In this document: in pieces, positions 33,050 through 41,412 of the stretch | How positions within the stretch are numbered: the first letter of the stretch is position 1 | How the letters are laid out: each line of letters starts with the position of its first letter | Origin: CABRXV01 sp900754955 | GTDB lineage: Bacteria; Actinomycetota; Coriobacteriia; Coriobacteriales; Eggerthellaceae | DNA length: 45,727 nt | Assembly (NCBI GenBank): GCA_902475005.1 | Contig: CABRXV010000008.1 | Location: forward strand, 1-45,727 | Direction of reading: 5' to 3' | The notes under the pieces: generated by a model | Seen by the model: the letters and a program-made list of their open reading frames with translations, nothing else | The model's database searches: none | What the model was told of the DNA's origin: nothing | Translations under genes and position numbers: made by a program

Positions 33050-33088
33050 AAACGCAAAACAGGCCAGAAGCTTTGCACTTCTGACCTG
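33050..33088 (-). terminator. Terminator behind the initiator-tRNA fragment
   Basis: An 11-bp stem with one mismatch (CAGGCCAGAAG/CTTCTGACCTG), followed on the minus strand by TTTTGCGTTTTT. It lies 10 nt past the tRNA 3' end and is presumably the original terminator of the intact tRNA-fMet gene. Confidence 0.75.
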
Positions 33089-33097
33089 CGTGTTTTC

Positions 33098-33142
33098 TGG
33101 TCGCGGGGGCAGGATTTGAACCTACGACCTCCAGGTTATGAG
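33098..33142 (-). other. 3' fragment of tRNA-fMet: integration (att) site
   Basis: These 45 bp read, on the minus strand, from the anticodon (CTCATAACC) through the T-arm (GGTTCAAATCC) to the acceptor 3' strand and CCA of an initiator tRNA. The 5' half is missing. Such 3' fragments are left at one end of an element that integrated into a tRNA gene; the intact tRNA should be at the other end, to the right and outside this window. Confidence 0.8.
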
Positions 33143-33247
33143 AACACCTTGTTAGTGGCCAGATTGTTTCACGATTGCCTATTTTCGCAGGTCAGAAGCC
33201 CGTCAAAAAATCCTGATAGCCATGGCGTTTCAAGATGTTTCAGCATT

Positions 33248-33279
33248 TTAGCCCAAAATTAGCCCAAATTTACCCATAA
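33248..33279 (+). repeat. Tandem 11-bp repeats, candidate integrase arm sites
   Basis: TTAGCCCAAAA, TTAGCCCAAAT and TTTACCCATAA follow one another directly. They are AT-rich in a GC-rich setting and lie between the tRNA fragment and the integrase gene, as expected for arm-type binding sites. A CAGTAC/GTACTG hairpin (33280-33297) follows. The rest of the stretch 33010-33396 has no gene. Confidence 0.5.
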
Positions 33280-33396
33280 CAGTACGTTTGTGTACTGTGA
33301 CCGAAGACGAGCAAAGGAGTCAGTAAACGCCGCTTGACGCGGCCGGTCTTCGGCGGTGCCTTCTTTCCCATGCGAACCGAAGGAAAGGAGTGCGAG

Positions 33397-33816
33397 ATGT
33401 CGGGAAGAAGCTCATTGTCCGGCATAGGGTCGGTGGAGAAGACGGGAAGGAAGAACACGTGGCGCATCAGGGTCGCGCTCGGCAAGGACCCCGTGACGGG
33501 CAAGTACAGGAAGTCGCCCAGCCGCACCGTGCACGGCACCAAGTCGGAGGCTACCAAGGCGCTGATGGAGTACCGCGCCGAGATCATGGACGCCTCGGCG
33601 GTGAGGCCGAGCGACATCACCGTCGGGGAATACGCGGTGCGCTTCCACGAGGAGCGTGAGCACGAGTTCAGGAGCCCGCTCGCATGGAACAGGGAAACCT
33701 ACGAGGTCAAATGGATATCCTCGTTTTTCGGCGCGTACCGCCTGCAGGACCTCGACACCTTCACCTTGAGGAACGCCTACTCCAGGATGCGCAAGGAGGG
33801 CGCTTCGGCGGCATAG
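33397..33816 (+). pseudogene. Truncated tyrosine-type integrase
   Basis: 139 residues matching the N-terminal part of a phage/ICE integrase of about 400 residues: an Arg/Lys-rich arm-binding domain (KDPVTGKYRKSPSRTVHGT), then the core-binding SAM-like domain (ITVGEYAVRFHEE, and KWISSFFGAYRLQDLD). The catalytic Arg-His-Arg-Tyr domain is absent because the frame stops at the edge of an IS3-type inverted repeat at 33820. The ATG at 33397 follows AAAGGAG. It belonged to the element integrated at the adjacent tRNA-fMet fragment and cannot be active now. Confidence 0.85.
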
Positions 33817-33819
33817 AGA

Positions 33820-33845
33820 GTGTCAACGAAATCGGGGTAAATTCA
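33820..33845 (-). repeat. IS3-type terminal inverted repeat (left remnant)
   Basis: Read on the minus strand it starts TGAATTTACCC and ends GTTGACAC, close to the IS3-family end pattern TGA(N)2-3TACCC...GACAC. It directly truncates the integrase frame. Confidence 0.6.
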
Positions 33846-33916
33846 GATTCAGGTCTCGCAGTCGGCGGAGAGCCTCGTCGCCGTCGTCGGCCCCTCCGCC
33901 GCCGCGGAACGAGCCG

Positions 33917-34879
33917 TCAGCTAGTCATCCCTTCGCAGGCGGTCCGCGCGCAGGGGGAGACCTGCGCCAGGCACACGCCGGCGAGGATGACGGCGACGCC
34001 CAGCCACTCGACGACGCCGAGCGGCTCGCCGAGGACGATCATGGCGATGAGCAGGCCGGCGGGGAGCTCCGCGGCGGCCATGACGGTGGAGAGGCCCGCG
34101 GGCAGGTGCGGAGAGCCCATGCCGAAGAGCAGGACCGGGCAGAGCAGGCCAAAGAAGCCGGCGATGACGGCAAAGAGCAGGATGCCCTGGGCGAGGACGC
34201 CCGAGACGACGTAGTCCGGGCACACCGTGAGCGACATGACCACGGAGCCCGCGCACACGATGACGCCGCGCTGCTCAGACGAGCAGGGGGCCTCGACCCT
34301 GCCGGAGAGGGTGACGAAGAGGGAGCAGGACACGGCCGCCCCCAGCGCGCAGAGCAGGGCCGCGGGGTCGTACCCGGCGATGCCGGTCTTGTAGACGCCG
34401 CTCGCGAACACCGTCCCGAAGACGATGACCAGGGCGGAGACCACCTGGAGGGGCCTCGGCGGCCGGCGCGTCATGACGGTCTGCCACACGAGCCCCAGCC
34501 ACGTGAACTGGAAGAGGAGCGTGAGCGCCACCGGGGCGGGCAGCACGCTCATGGCGTAGCAGTAGAGGATTGAGGTGAGACAGGTGAGGGCTCCCAGGCC
34601 CATGAGCTTGAGGGCGAGCTTCCAGTCCACGCGCTGCCAGCGGTGCCCGAGCGCGTGTCCTGCGAGCGTGGCGAGGGCGAAGAAGAGGCAGCCGAACCAC
34701 GCCTGGCTCGCCACCACCTGCGCCGAGGTGAAGCCCGCGGCGTAGGCGAGCTTGTAGGTCGTGGCCATGGCACCGTAGCAGGCGCCGCCCGCAAAGACCT
34801 GGAGCGCCGCCTTGGCCTGCCCCGCGCCCGTGGCTCCTGCCCCGGCGCCCTGCTGCTTGATTGTGTCCGCTCCTGCCAT
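33917..34879 (-). CDS. DMT-superfamily (EamA-like) transporter
   Basis: A 320-residue inner-membrane protein with ten predicted helices in two similar halves, as in EamA/RhaT drug/metabolite exporters. Examples are the helix pair GACYGAMATTYKLAYA near residue 30 and the C-terminal GEPLGVVEWLGVAVILAGV signature. The ATG at 34879 is preceded by GGAAGGGAG; the longer upstream frame is Arg-rich and unlikely. The gene lies between two IS3-type ends and may have been acquired from a related actinobacterium. It has its own promoter and a terminator-like leader hairpin. The substrate (amino acid or other small metabolite) is unknown. Confidence 0.87.
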   Translation of the reverse strand: MAGADTIKQQGAGAGATGAGQAKAALQVFAGGACYGAMATTYKLAYAAGFTSAQVVASQAWFGCLFFALATLAGHALGHRWQRVDWKLALKLMGLGALTCLTSILYCYAMSVLPAPVALTLLFQFTWLGLVWQTVMTRRPPRPLQVVSALVIVFGTVFASGVYKTGIAGYDPAALLCALGAAVSCSLFVTLSGRVEAPCSSEQRGVIVCAGSVVMSLTVCPDYVVSGVLAQGILLFAVIAGFFGLLCPVLLFGMGSPHLPAGLSTVMAAAELPAGLLIAMIVLGEPLGVVEWLGVAVILAGVCLAQVSPCARTACEGMTS

Positions 34880-34997
34880 CGTGCTCCCTTCCGTCTGCTG
34901 TCTCGCAGACGCACGCCTCGTGCGTCTGTTCCCTGCAGTCGGAAGGTGGGGCTCGTCCGGTCTTCTGGCGGCGCTTGTGGCGCCTGCTGCCGAGACG

Positions 34998-35032
34998 AAA
35001 AAGCCACGCAACCGACTGCTCGGTTGCGTGGC
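34998..35032 (-). terminator. Terminator hairpin in the DMT gene leader (candidate attenuator)
   Basis: A perfect 13-bp stem GCCACGCAACCGA with complement, 4-nt loop, followed on the minus strand by five T. It lies between a likely promoter (35083-35111) and the gene start at 34879. A second 9-bp hairpin (AGACGCACG/CGTGCGTCT) follows nearer the start. Read-through would have to be controlled for the transporter to be made. Confidence 0.6.
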
Positions 35033-35082
35033 GAAAAGGTGGCTGGCGCCCAGAAAAGTCCACGCGTTTTTTAAACAGGGAC

Positions 35083-35111
35083 AAGGTACTACGACAGGGG
35101 GATGCCGTCAA
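35083..35111 (-). promoter_or_regulatory. Candidate promoter of the DMT transporter
   Basis: TTGACG and TACCTT on the minus strand with a 17-bp spacer. The start point would fall about 40 nt upstream of the leader hairpin. The remaining stretch 35112-35246 shows no gene. Confidence 0.45.
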
Positions 35112-35246
35112 GACAAGCCGAGGAAAAAGCGAGTCTCTGCCCGCCGCACCTCCCTAGAAAAATAGACTGAACAAGGTTTAGGAGGGAGTCTTTCAACCTG
35201 ATGATGTTCTCGCTTCGAAACGTGAATTGGACTACGTAGTGCCCTT

Positions 35247-35272
35247 TGAATCTACCCTGATTCCATTGACAC
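35247..35272 (+). repeat. IS3-type terminal inverted repeat (right remnant)
   Basis: Starts TGAATCTACCC and ends ATTGACAC; it lies immediately after the transposase stop codon, the normal IS3 right-end position. It is about 80 percent identical to the copy at 33820-33845, in opposite orientation. Confidence 0.65.
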
Positions 35273-35275
35273 CTT

Positions 35276-35950
35276 TTACGCCGCCTTCGAGCGGCTGTTC
35301 TCCTTGGGCCAATTGGCCTCTTCGAACCCGGCGGGGCTGAGATAGCCCAGCACCGAGTGGATCCTCGCCCTGTTGTAGACGACCTCGATGCTCTCGAGCA
35401 GATCCAGCGCGGCCTTCTCGCGCGTGGCATAGGTGCGTGCGTGCACACGCTCCGACTTCACGATGCCCATGAGCGACTCCATGGCCGCGTTGCCCCGCGG
35501 CGAGGATATCGAGCCCATGGACGGGCGCACGCCATGTCCGCGCATGGGTTCGGACGGTAGCAACGACACGTACTGGGATCCGCGATCCGAACGATGCACG
35601 CAACCCCTCGGGTTGTTTCGCCTGGCCAGGGCCATCTTCAGCGCCTCGTCGGCCAGCTCGGCCGTGATGTTGGGCCCTATCGGCCAGCCCGCTATGCGCC
35701 GCGGCCATATGTCCATCGCGAGCGCCAGATACAGCCAGTCCTGGCGGGTCTTGACGTAGGCGATGTCCGCGAACCATGCCGCGTTGGGGCCGCCGGCTAC
35801 CACCCGCGCGCGTCCAGCACGCAGGCGGTCACGCCCACCAGCCACAGCAGGTCGTGCCCCGCCTTCTCGCGCAACTTCAAGATGAAATCCGGTGCCGTCA
35901 TGGAAGCCCTGCCTTTCAAGTGCACGGTGCGACGCGGACTCGCCATGCCA
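35276..35950 (-). pseudogene. IS3-family transposase (OrfB) remnant
   Basis: The C-terminal ~180 codons encode an rve/DDE integrase core with all three acidic positions: WFADIAYVKTRQ (D), HRSDRGSQYVS (D) and PRGNAAMESLMGIVKSE (E). Upstream of about 35815 the frame changes: a different frame (DFILKLREKAGHDLLWLVGV) carries what looks like the earlier part of OrfB. So there is a frameshift with an internal deletion, and OrfA is gone. Inactive. Confidence 0.8.
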
Positions 35951-35966
35951 TGCACTGCCCACGACC

Positions 35967-37418
35967 TCAGGCGCCGCGCACGGAATCCGAACCTTGCTGT
36001 GCACAAAACGCGTCGAACACGTCCAAGAGCTCCATGCGCGCGTGCGTTTCGGTCTTCTGGTAGATTTTATGGATGTACGTGCGCGCGGTCGACTCCGCGA
36101 TGACCAGCTGTTCGGCGATGTAGACGGCATTGCGGCCGGAAAGCAGGTAGCCCATCACTTCCCGCTCGCGCCCCGACAGGCCGTACGCCTGCGCGAAACC
36201 ATCGAGCAGCTTGTCCCGCTGGTCCAAATCCTCCAGCTTTTCCATGGCGGCGCGGTCGCCCGACAAATCGCGCAGTCCGACCACCTCCGTGTTCGTGAAC
36301 ACCGCAAACCCGACGACAAGCACGCCCAACACCCCCACGAACGCGGCGACGCCTGGCAGGTCGGCCCAAGCGGTCTGCGTCGGAAGCGCCGTGCCAACGC
36401 CCCAGCCTGCGAGCATGCCCGCCGAGGACGCCACGCGCGCGCCCGTCATGGCGCGCACCAAGGAAGCGTCGTTGGTCTTCACGGCATTGCAGAAGTCGTT
36501 GAGGGAAAGTATTTCGAACGTCAGGAAACCGAACATGACCAGGCCGCCCGCCGCGGTCCAGCTTTGCCCGCCCAGCATGCCCAGGCAGCAGAAGCCCGCG
36601 CCCATGGCCAAAGGCGCAAGCCGGTACAGCCCGTACATGCCCTTCGCCTGCCGCGTGAGAGCGAAGACGGCGCCCACGATGCACGCGATGACGATGCAGC
36701 AGCCCGCCTGCACGAGCGGCCCGCTCGCCCCCTGCACCCCTTGTCGCACCATGACGCACGAGAACAGGGCGAACAGCGCCGCGAGCGCCGCCAAGGCGCC
36801 GTAAAGCCGGTAGACGACCGGAGGCAGCGGCGTTTTGGAAGCGTCGGCGCTCGTCGCCCACGGCTCCGGCGCGTCGGAGGTCTGCGCGAACGAGCGGTAA
36901 GCCAGCACGAACGAAACCGCGGAGGCCACCGGCAGCAGCACCGACGCCGCCTGCATGGCGCCCTTTCCCATGCCGTACAGCGCGAACAGGACGACCGACC
37001 CCACCGCGTAGGAAAGCGTTATCAGAAGCGCAGTCTCACCCAGGCGCAGGTAGCCAAAAAAGCTCAGCCACCCGACAAACATGCACGTGTCCGCCACGCC
37101 GACGAAAAGCGCCGCGGCGGCGACCATGCCCGCGTTCTGCGCAAGCCCCAGCGCCGCGACGCCGGCGATGCCGAACACGGCGGACAGGACGGCCAAGACC
37201 CAGACTCCCCGCGTGGTAGCCAGCTGCCGCGCGACGCCGCCGACAGCGACGAGGGCGAGCAGCCGGAAGCAAAGCTCCCAAAGCTCGAACGGCGTGCCGC
37301 CGGGACCCGTCAGCTGCCCGAACAAAGGCGAGGGCGAGACCGCCACCAAAAACAGCCACGCCCAGAAGAATCCGAATCCCAGCATGCGGACTGAAAACAG
37401 CTTGCTCGTGCGCAGCAT
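35967..37418 (-). CDS. LuxR-family regulator with 12-helix membrane N-terminus
   Basis: A 483-residue protein. The first ~400 residues are hydrophobic with about twelve predicted membrane helices (starting LGFGFFWAWLFLVAVSP). The C-terminal ~65 residues form a LuxR-type helix-turn-helix (LSGREREVMGYLLSGR, then IAESTARTYIHKIYQKT). This architecture is abundant in Eggerthellaceae and usually sits beside respiratory or transport operons, presumably sensing a ligand at the membrane. The ATG at 37418 follows a GGGGGG run; the frame extends upstream without plausible coding. It is divergent from the third molybdoenzyme locus, its likely target. Direct repeats between the two are candidate binding sites. 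Confidence 0.9.
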   Translation of the reverse strand: MLRTSKLFSVRMLGFGFFWAWLFLVAVSPSPLFGQLTGPGGTPFELWELCFRLLALVAVGGVARQLATTRGVWVLAVLSAVFGIAGVAALGLAQNAGMVAAAALFVGVADTCMFVGWLSFFGYLRLGETALLITLSYAVGSVVLFALYGMGKGAMQAASVLLPVASAVSFVLAYRSFAQTSDAPEPWATSADASKTPLPPVVYRLYGALAALAALFALFSCVMVRQGVQGASGPLVQAGCCIVIACIVGAVFALTRQAKGMYGLYRLAPLAMGAGFCCLGMLGGQSWTAAGGLVMFGFLTFEILSLNDFCNAVKTNDASLVRAMTGARVASSAGMLAGWGVGTALPTQTAWADLPGVAAFVGVLGVLVVGFAVFTNTEVVGLRDLSGDRAAMEKLEDLDQRDKLLDGFAQAYGLSGREREVMGYLLSGRNAVYIAEQLVIAESTARTYIHKIYQKTETHARMELLDVFDAFCAQQGSDSVRGA

Positions 37419-37490
37419 GCCGACCCCCCATGTATCGAAATGCCTCTCCCTTTGCGATGCGCCGACCTTCCATCGGCGCCGTAACAAGTA

Positions 37491-37590
37491 TAGGCCTCTC
37501 ACCGGCTTCACGCATAGGCCTCTCACCGGCTTCATGCGAACCTTCTCGCTTGACGTTCGTCAAGGTACGCCTCTTACCAGGCGTTTCGCA
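37491..37590. repeat. 24-bp direct repeats in the luxR/molybdoenzyme intergenic region
   Basis: Two adjacent 24-mers beginning TAGGCCTCTCACCGGCTTCA (37491-37514 and 37515-37538) differ at two positions. A third, diverged copy (TACGCCTCTTACCAGGCGTT...) lies at about 37566-37590. Located between the divergent regulator and the operon, they are candidate LuxR-protein operators. Confidence 0.6.
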
Positions 37591-37705
37591 ATAATCGACG
37601 TTTTGGTGGACCCTCTCGGCGACGGTTTCGACGCTTCGCCTATACCGCCCGGGCGCCGCGGCGCGTAGCCTGCGTGCCAGCAAGAGGAAACGAGAGGAGG
37701 ATGAA

Positions 37706-38464
37706 ATGGAAAGAACCCCGGGAGAGGCGGCGGAGGCTTCCCTGCCGCTGGACGACGCGGCGTCCGCATGCGCTGCGGCGTGCGCGGAGACAGCGCAGGC
37801 AGTCGACGAGCCGACGGAGGAACCGACCTTCGAAGAGCGCGTCGCGCGCGTTCGCAAGACCCTGCACAGCAGAGGCTCCTTCACCGAAATCATGCGCAAG
37901 ACGCTCGTGTTCTGCGAGACGCGCCGGAGCATCGAGGACGTGGAGCAGGAAATGGCGACGTACCCGGAATTCCGCTACGTGGACCAAAGCCAGCGCAACA
38001 TCGTCGCACACCTCGTGAACGCCGGCGGACTCGCCCGCTTCGAGCTCGACCAGGACGGCAACGAGGTCACGCCCGAGATGACGGAAGGCTTGAGCGAGGA
38101 CGAGGCGGACGAGCTCGTCTGCTCCTACGCCCTGCAGACCACTGACGCCGGAAAGGCCGCGGCCGACGAGCTGGAGCCGAAAAAGCGCCTGAACGCGCTG
38201 CTCGACTCCATCGCCGCGCGCGGAGGCGCCTACCTGGACCTGCTGGAATTCTGCCGCGAACCCCGCACCTACCAAGCGGTCGCGGACGCCATGAAGGCGA
38301 AAGGGCTCGGTCTGAAGTCGACCAACGCCCTGTCCAGCCTTCCCGTCTACCCCAGCGCCCTGCTGGCGAAGCTGGAATCGGCCGGCGGCCTGGTGTGGGA
38401 CGAGGGATGGAAGCTCACGAGCGCGGGAGCGGCAGCGCTCAAGGCCGCCGGACGCACCGTCTGA
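37706..38464 (+). CDS. Unknown protein preceding the molybdoenzyme operon
   Basis: A 252-residue soluble protein, acidic Ala/Glu-rich for the first ~45 residues, then two modules that look like winged helices: residues ~50-150 (RSIEDVEQEMATYPEF, then LVNAGGLARFELDQDG) and ~165-250 (TYQAVADAMKAKGLGLK, then LLAKLESAGGLVWDEGWKL). The pattern of a short helix pair followed by 'leucine-glycine-glycine-leucine' wing suggests DNA or protein binding, but no family is recognised. The ATG follows GAGGAGG. It is 62 nt upstream of the catalytic subunit gene and probably part of its operon. It might act in regulation or enzyme maturation. Confidence 0.75.
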   Translation: MERTPGEAAEASLPLDDAASACAAACAETAQAVDEPTEEPTFEERVARVRKTLHSRGSFTEIMRKTLVFCETRRSIEDVEQEMATYPEFRYVDQSQRNIVAHLVNAGGLARFELDQDGNEVTPEMTEGLSEDEADELVCSYALQTTDAGKAAADELEPKKRLNALLDSIAARGGAYLDLLEFCREPRTYQAVADAMKAKGLGLKSTNALSSLPVYPSALLAKLESAGGLVWDEGWKLTSAGAAALKAAGRTV

Positions 38465-38526
38465 CGGACCGCACGCGCCGTCCTGGCGCGAAAGAACCGA
38501 AACCGCCGAAGAAAGGACGAGAACAC

Positions 38527-41412
38527 ATGGAAGACAAGGAGAGGACGCCGCGCGCATCCATGACGCGCCGCAGCTTCGCCAAGCTTTCGGCGCTGGCAGG
38601 CGCGGCCGGAGCGGTCGGGCTTGCCGCCCACGGCTCCCTGACCGAAACCGACCAGGCGTTCGCCCAGTCGGGTGTGGAGCGCGTCAAGCACCACACCGTG
38701 TGCCACAACTGCTACAACAACTGCCCGTGCTGGGTGTACACCGAGGACGGCGTGGCAGTGAAGATCGAGGGCGACGAGAACGGCACGCTCAGCAAGGGCG
38801 CGCTGTGCACGAAGGCCCTGAACCAACTGCACCTGGTCTACAGCCCGCGCCACGTGCTGCACCCCATGAAGCGCGTGGGCGAACGCGGCACGAACGAGTG
38901 GGAGGCCATCAGCTGGGACGAGGCGCTCGACCTGGCCGCCGAGCAGATGGCCACCGCCGTGAAGAAGTACGGCATGTACTCCGTCATGGTGGGCGCCGGC
39001 GGCGGCGGAACCTACGGCAACGTGTTCCAGCGCGTCACGCAGGACGCCCTGGGCGCGCCCGTATGCATTTCCGCCGGCGGCTGCCAGTGCTACCTGCCCG
39101 CCGACTGCGCGGGCCAGTGGATGCGCGGCGGCTCGAACAACCGCCACGAGGGCAACAACGCCCGCGAGATGTGGAACGCGTGGAACCCCACTATGGAGGC
39201 CGTGGTCCTCTGGGGCGCGCAGACTTCCGCGTCCGGCGCCGCCTACGCTGCCCGTGCGAACGCCGACATGCGCGAGCGCGGCATCAAGACCATCGTCGTC
39301 GACCCCTACTTCACCGAAGAGGCGGCGAAGGCCGACATCTGGCTGCCCGTGCGTCCCATGTCCGACATCGCCATGCTGCTGGGCTGGTTCAACTACATCA
39401 TCTCGAACAACCTCTACGACGAGGAATTCTGCAAGTACTGGACCAATTACCCCTTCCTCATCAACCCGGAAACGCGCCTGCCCTGGCGCGCTGAGGAAGT
39501 CTGGCCCGACTACGTGAACCCCTCGGCCGACCCCAACGGCGTCTACGACACCCCGGCGTTCGTGTGCTTCGACGCGCGCACCAACTCCATCCAGCCCTTC
39601 CCCTTCACGCTGCCTGAGAACTCGCCGGTCGACCCGGTCGTCTTCACCACCGCGGTGGTGAACGGCGTAGAGTGCCCCACCGCCGGCCAGATCCAGTGGC
39701 AGGAAGCGGAACCTTGGACGCTGGAAAAGACCGCCGAGGTCACCTGGGTCGACGCCGACCGCATCGAAGAGGCCGTGAAGCTGTACGCCACCACGAAAAG
39801 CGGCATCGGCACCGGCCAGTTCGCCGACATGAGCGAGCTTTCCTCCAACTTCATCTTCGGCACCATGGCGCTTGACATGCTGTGCGGCAAGGTGGACAAG
39901 CCCGGCGTGGTGCTGACCGAACAGAAGCCCGAGTCGCGCTGGACGCACCGTCCCACCCAGTTCTGGTGCACCCGCCCCTACCAGGAGACCTTCGGAGTCG
40001 GCTGGACCGTGGGCCTGACCCTCGAAGAAAACACGCGCCGTTCGCAGGCCGCGGTGGACGCCTGGAACGCGAAGGGCGTCGACGGCGAGAAGAAGCGCCA
40101 GGACTTCGTGGACTACCAGCGTGCGCGCCTGGGCTCCGACCGCCATAAGGCGGTCCACCAGTGGCAGCTCAACGAGCTCGCCCCTGTGCGCGAGGCGCTG
40201 CTGACCGGCGAGCCGTACAAGATCTCCGTGCGCTGGGAGCAGGTGGGCAACAAGTACTGCACCATGAGCAATGGCGAGGAATGGAACCAGGCCTACGCGA
40301 CGCTCGACTACTGCATCCAGCAGTACCCCATGATGACCTCCACCACCTTCGAAGACGTGGACCTGTTCCTGCCCCTGCAGGAATGGCTGGAGTTCGAGCA
40401 CGGCTCTGAGATGGTGACGCAGTTCAACCAGACCTTCATGCGCAAGCAGATCGTGCACCTGGGCGAGACCGCCGACCCGTTCATCGTGGCCACGCAGCTG
40501 GTCGACCGCCTGTGCGAGAAGCTGGGTGGCGACGACCAGATCCTCGACCGCGACTTCCAGTTCAACGGCACCTACCGCACAAAGGAGGACATCTACCCTG
40601 AGTGGGCGAAGGCCTTCGGCGTGGACGACTGGGAAGAGGCCGTGCAGCATTCCGAGGACCACACGGTCACGGTGCCTATCGAGGACCTGTACCAGTACTA
40701 CCAGTATCTGGACATTGTCGACGACGGCCTGCCCGCCGGGTTCGCCACGCTTTCGCGCAAGTGCGAGCCGTACGTGACCATGGCGGTGCTCAACGGCCGC
40801 TACGGCTTCCCGTACATGTTCCCCTTCACGCAGGACAGCCCAGACGGCTACGACACCGAGTACGACGCCGTCTGCACCTACAAGGAGCAGAGCGAGAACA
40901 TGCTGGACGACGACCCGGACTACCCGTTCTACCTCACGACCGGCCGCGTGGCGCACTACCACCACACCACGCTGCGCAACGCGCCGTACAGCCGCGAGCT
41001 CATGCCCGTGCCGGACTGCCGCATCAATCCGCGCGACGCCGAGAAGCTGGGCATCGAGCACGGCGACTGGGTGCGCCTGTGGTCCCGCCGCGGCGAAACG
41101 CGCGGCCGCGCGTACCTGACCGAGGGCGTGCGCCCCGGCGTCGTCATGATGGAACGCTTCTACTTCCCCGAAAGCTACGACGAGACGCAGAAGAACCCAT
41201 CGGGCGGCTGGCGCCAGTGCAACGTCAACCTGATGGCGCGCGACGACGTCGTCAACCCCAACTTCGCCTCCGCGTCCTGGCGCGGCTACCGCATCAACAT
41301 CGAGAAGTCCGAGAAGCCTGAGGGCATCTGGGTGGAGCCGGAAGAGTTCCAGCCCTTCATGCCCACGCTCCAAAGCGAGCCCAATACCGAGGAGGTGTTC
41401 CACCGTGCCTAA
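38527..41412 (+). CDS. Tat-exported molybdopterin oxidoreductase catalytic subunit
   Basis: A 961-residue DMSO-reductase-family subunit. The Tat signal has the motif TRRSFAK at residues 13-19 and a hydrophobic stretch to about residue 35. The [4Fe-4S] ligands are C59, C62, C66 and C94. The molybdenum-ligand region reads GGCQCYLPAD near residue 186, so Cys is the likely ligand. The C-terminal dinucleotide-binding domain is present (LTTGRVAHYHHTTLRNAP). It starts at ATG 38527 behind AAAGGA, and its end overlaps the Fe-S subunit gene by 8 bp. The enzyme would be periplasmic; the substrate is unknown, and it does not closely match nitrate, TMAO or formate enzymes. Confidence 0.92.
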   Translation: MEDKERTPRASMTRRSFAKLSALAGAAGAVGLAAHGSLTETDQAFAQSGVERVKHHTVCHNCYNNCPCWVYTEDGVAVKIEGDENGTLSKGALCTKALNQLHLVYSPRHVLHPMKRVGERGTNEWEAISWDEALDLAAEQMATAVKKYGMYSVMVGAGGGGTYGNVFQRVTQDALGAPVCISAGGCQCYLPADCAGQWMRGGSNNRHEGNNAREMWNAWNPTMEAVVLWGAQTSASGAAYAARANADMRERGIKTIVVDPYFTEEAAKADIWLPVRPMSDIAMLLGWFNYIISNNLYDEEFCKYWTNYPFLINPETRLPWRAEEVWPDYVNPSADPNGVYDTPAFVCFDARTNSIQPFPFTLPENSPVDPVVFTTAVVNGVECPTAGQIQWQEAEPWTLEKTAEVTWVDADRIEEAVKLYATTKSGIGTGQFADMSELSSNFIFGTMALDMLCGKVDKPGVVLTEQKPESRWTHRPTQFWCTRPYQETFGVGWTVGLTLEENTRRSQAAVDAWNAKGVDGEKKRQDFVDYQRARLGSDRHKAVHQWQLNELAPVREALLTGEPYKISVRWEQVGNKYCTMSNGEEWNQAYATLDYCIQQYPMMTSTTFEDVDLFLPLQEWLEFEHGSEMVTQFNQTFMRKQIVHLGETADPFIVATQLVDRLCEKLGGDDQILDRDFQFNGTYRTKEDIYPEWAKAFGVDDWEEAVQHSEDHTVTVPIEDLYQYYQYLDIVDDGLPAGFATLSRKCEPYVTMAVLNGRYGFPYMFPFTQDSPDGYDTEYDAVCTYKEQSENMLDDDPDYPFYLTTGRVAHYHHTTLRNAPYSRELMPVPDCRINPRDAEKLGIEHGDWVRLWSRRGETRGRAYLTEGVRPGVVMMERFYFPESYDETQKNPSGGWRQCNVNLMARDDVVNPNFASASWRGYRINIEKSEKPEGIWVEPEEFQPFMPTLQSEPNTEEVFHRA

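Larger units (their letters stand above)
33820..35950. mobile_element. Remnant of an IS3-type composite transposon
   Basis: Two 26-bp IS3-type ends face the same central cassette: TGAATTTACCCCGATTTCG... on the minus strand from 33845, and TGAATCTACCCTGATTCCA... on the plus strand from 35247, both ending TTGACAC. Their bodies point outward: about 30 bp survive on the left, and a transposase remnant on the right. Between them lies a DMT-family transporter gene, which would be the cargo. Both IS arms are broken. Confidence 0.55.

Noticed and set aside
35112..35160. T-box-like sequence (AGGGAGGTGCGGCGGG) upstream of the DMT transporter
   Set aside because: The critical UGGN bulge that pairs with the tRNA end is not present, and I see no specifier loop.
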